From Alistipes sp. (GTDB lineage Bacteria > Bacteroidota > Bacteroidia > Bacteroidales > Rikenellaceae): a DNA stretch of 62,179 bases. The stretch is taken from contig JAFQTX010000040.1 in assembly GCA_017408825.1 (NCBI GenBank), forward strand, positions 1 to 62,179. Reading direction: 5' to 3'. Shown here one piece after another: positions 62,065 through 62,179 of the stretch (the stretch's first letter is position 1; every line of letters starts with the position of its first letter). The position numbers and the translations under genes are program-made. Below the pieces are notes generated by a model, which saw only the letters and a list, made by a program, of their open reading frames with translations, was not told the origin of the DNA and searched no databases.

Positions 62065-62179
62065 GTACTGACCCCAAAAAGTTGGACAGATTATTAAATA
62101 GATTTATTGGTAAAGAGTTCGGTATTGCACCGGACTCTTTCCGTTTAATTTTAGTTTAATACGGTCGTTATTATAGTAG
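62064..62179. mobile_element. IS3-family insertion sequence, one end (cut by window edge)
   Basis: TGTACTGACCCC followed by AAAAAGTTGGACAG (62064-62089) is the terminal inverted repeat type of IS3/IS150-group elements. The transposase reading frame ends 15 bp inside it. Orientation of the transposase makes this the right (downstream) end. The other end is outside the window. Confidence 0.88.
62104..62179 (-). CDS. IS3-family transposase (orfB), C-terminal end only
   Basis: Minus-strand frame with stop TAA at 62104-62106 reads YYNNDRIKLKLNGKSPVQYR and TLYQ, the typical end of the IS3-family DDE integrase. The YYNNxRIxxKLxGxSPxxYR motif is diagnostic. The catalytic DDE residues lie outside the window. 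Confidence 0.88.
   Translation of the reverse strand, partial: YYNNDRIKLKLNGKSPVQYRTLYQ

Overview
The window is chromosomal DNA from a gut-type member of the Bacteroidales, most likely an Alistipes-like Rikenellaceae (inference from protein content; no search was run). The evidence is the Bacteroidetes housekeeping promoter (TTTG, about 19-20 bp, TAnnTTTG) in front of most transcription units, BACON-domain and fimbrillin-like surface lipoproteins, a FISUMP-type protein, a one-chain glycine decarboxylase, tryptophanase, and a TGS-fused nucleoside kinase. Both ends are mobile DNA. The left edge cuts a tyrosine recombinase, and the right edge cuts an IS3-family element that begins at the T-tract of the tnaA terminator.

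Layout: 1-459 integrase fragment; 773-4579 rpmH, then a minus-strand operon cdd > RluA-type pseudouridine synthase > dtd > nuclease lipoprotein > DUF4924. 5094-7513 holds divergent sdaA and hemW. 7674-12237 is a glycogen operon (debranching enzyme, glycosyltransferase, GH57). 12853-17393 is nucleoside kinase > gcvP. 17462-20191 holds a 5'-nucleotidase lipoprotein, rnhB and greA. 20984-22942 is DUF177-rpmF-plsX. 23036-34639 is a block of six large surface lipoproteins plus one 45-residue acidic peptide gene. 35047-40163 is rpmE2, folC, lnt, corA, mqnA. 40560-45278 is groSL, rarA and an MFS transporter. 45771-49924 is murA > tdk > tsaC > thioesterase > queA. 50188-53284 holds an AraC regulator, a TPR-like protein and cstA. 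53777-61987 is a metallopeptidase-like outer-membrane protein, PBP1A, asd and tnaA. tRNA-Gln(CTG) and tRNA-Thr(CGT) stand alone with their own promoters and terminators.

The most unusual content lies between genes. Five copies of an element share a core (GATACCCGACCTCGTAATGG) flanked by inverted arms built from 9-bp units (TAGGACCAT on one side, TAATGGTCC on the other). Two elements carry GGGGAnACT 9-mers followed by a C-rich arm, and one more has a purine arm followed by a pyrimidine arm, also in 9-bp steps. A separate family of four terminator-like hairpins has unrelated or partly related stems but the same loop, TACTTnRCGTA. All sit at 3' ends of genes, often stacked together.

Other points of note: MurA has Asp where most bacteria have the fosfomycin-target Cys; groES has a sigma-54-like -24/-12 site with an upstream palindrome; greA has a leader with a terminator-like hairpin; and lnt lies in a genome region unusually rich in lipoproteins.
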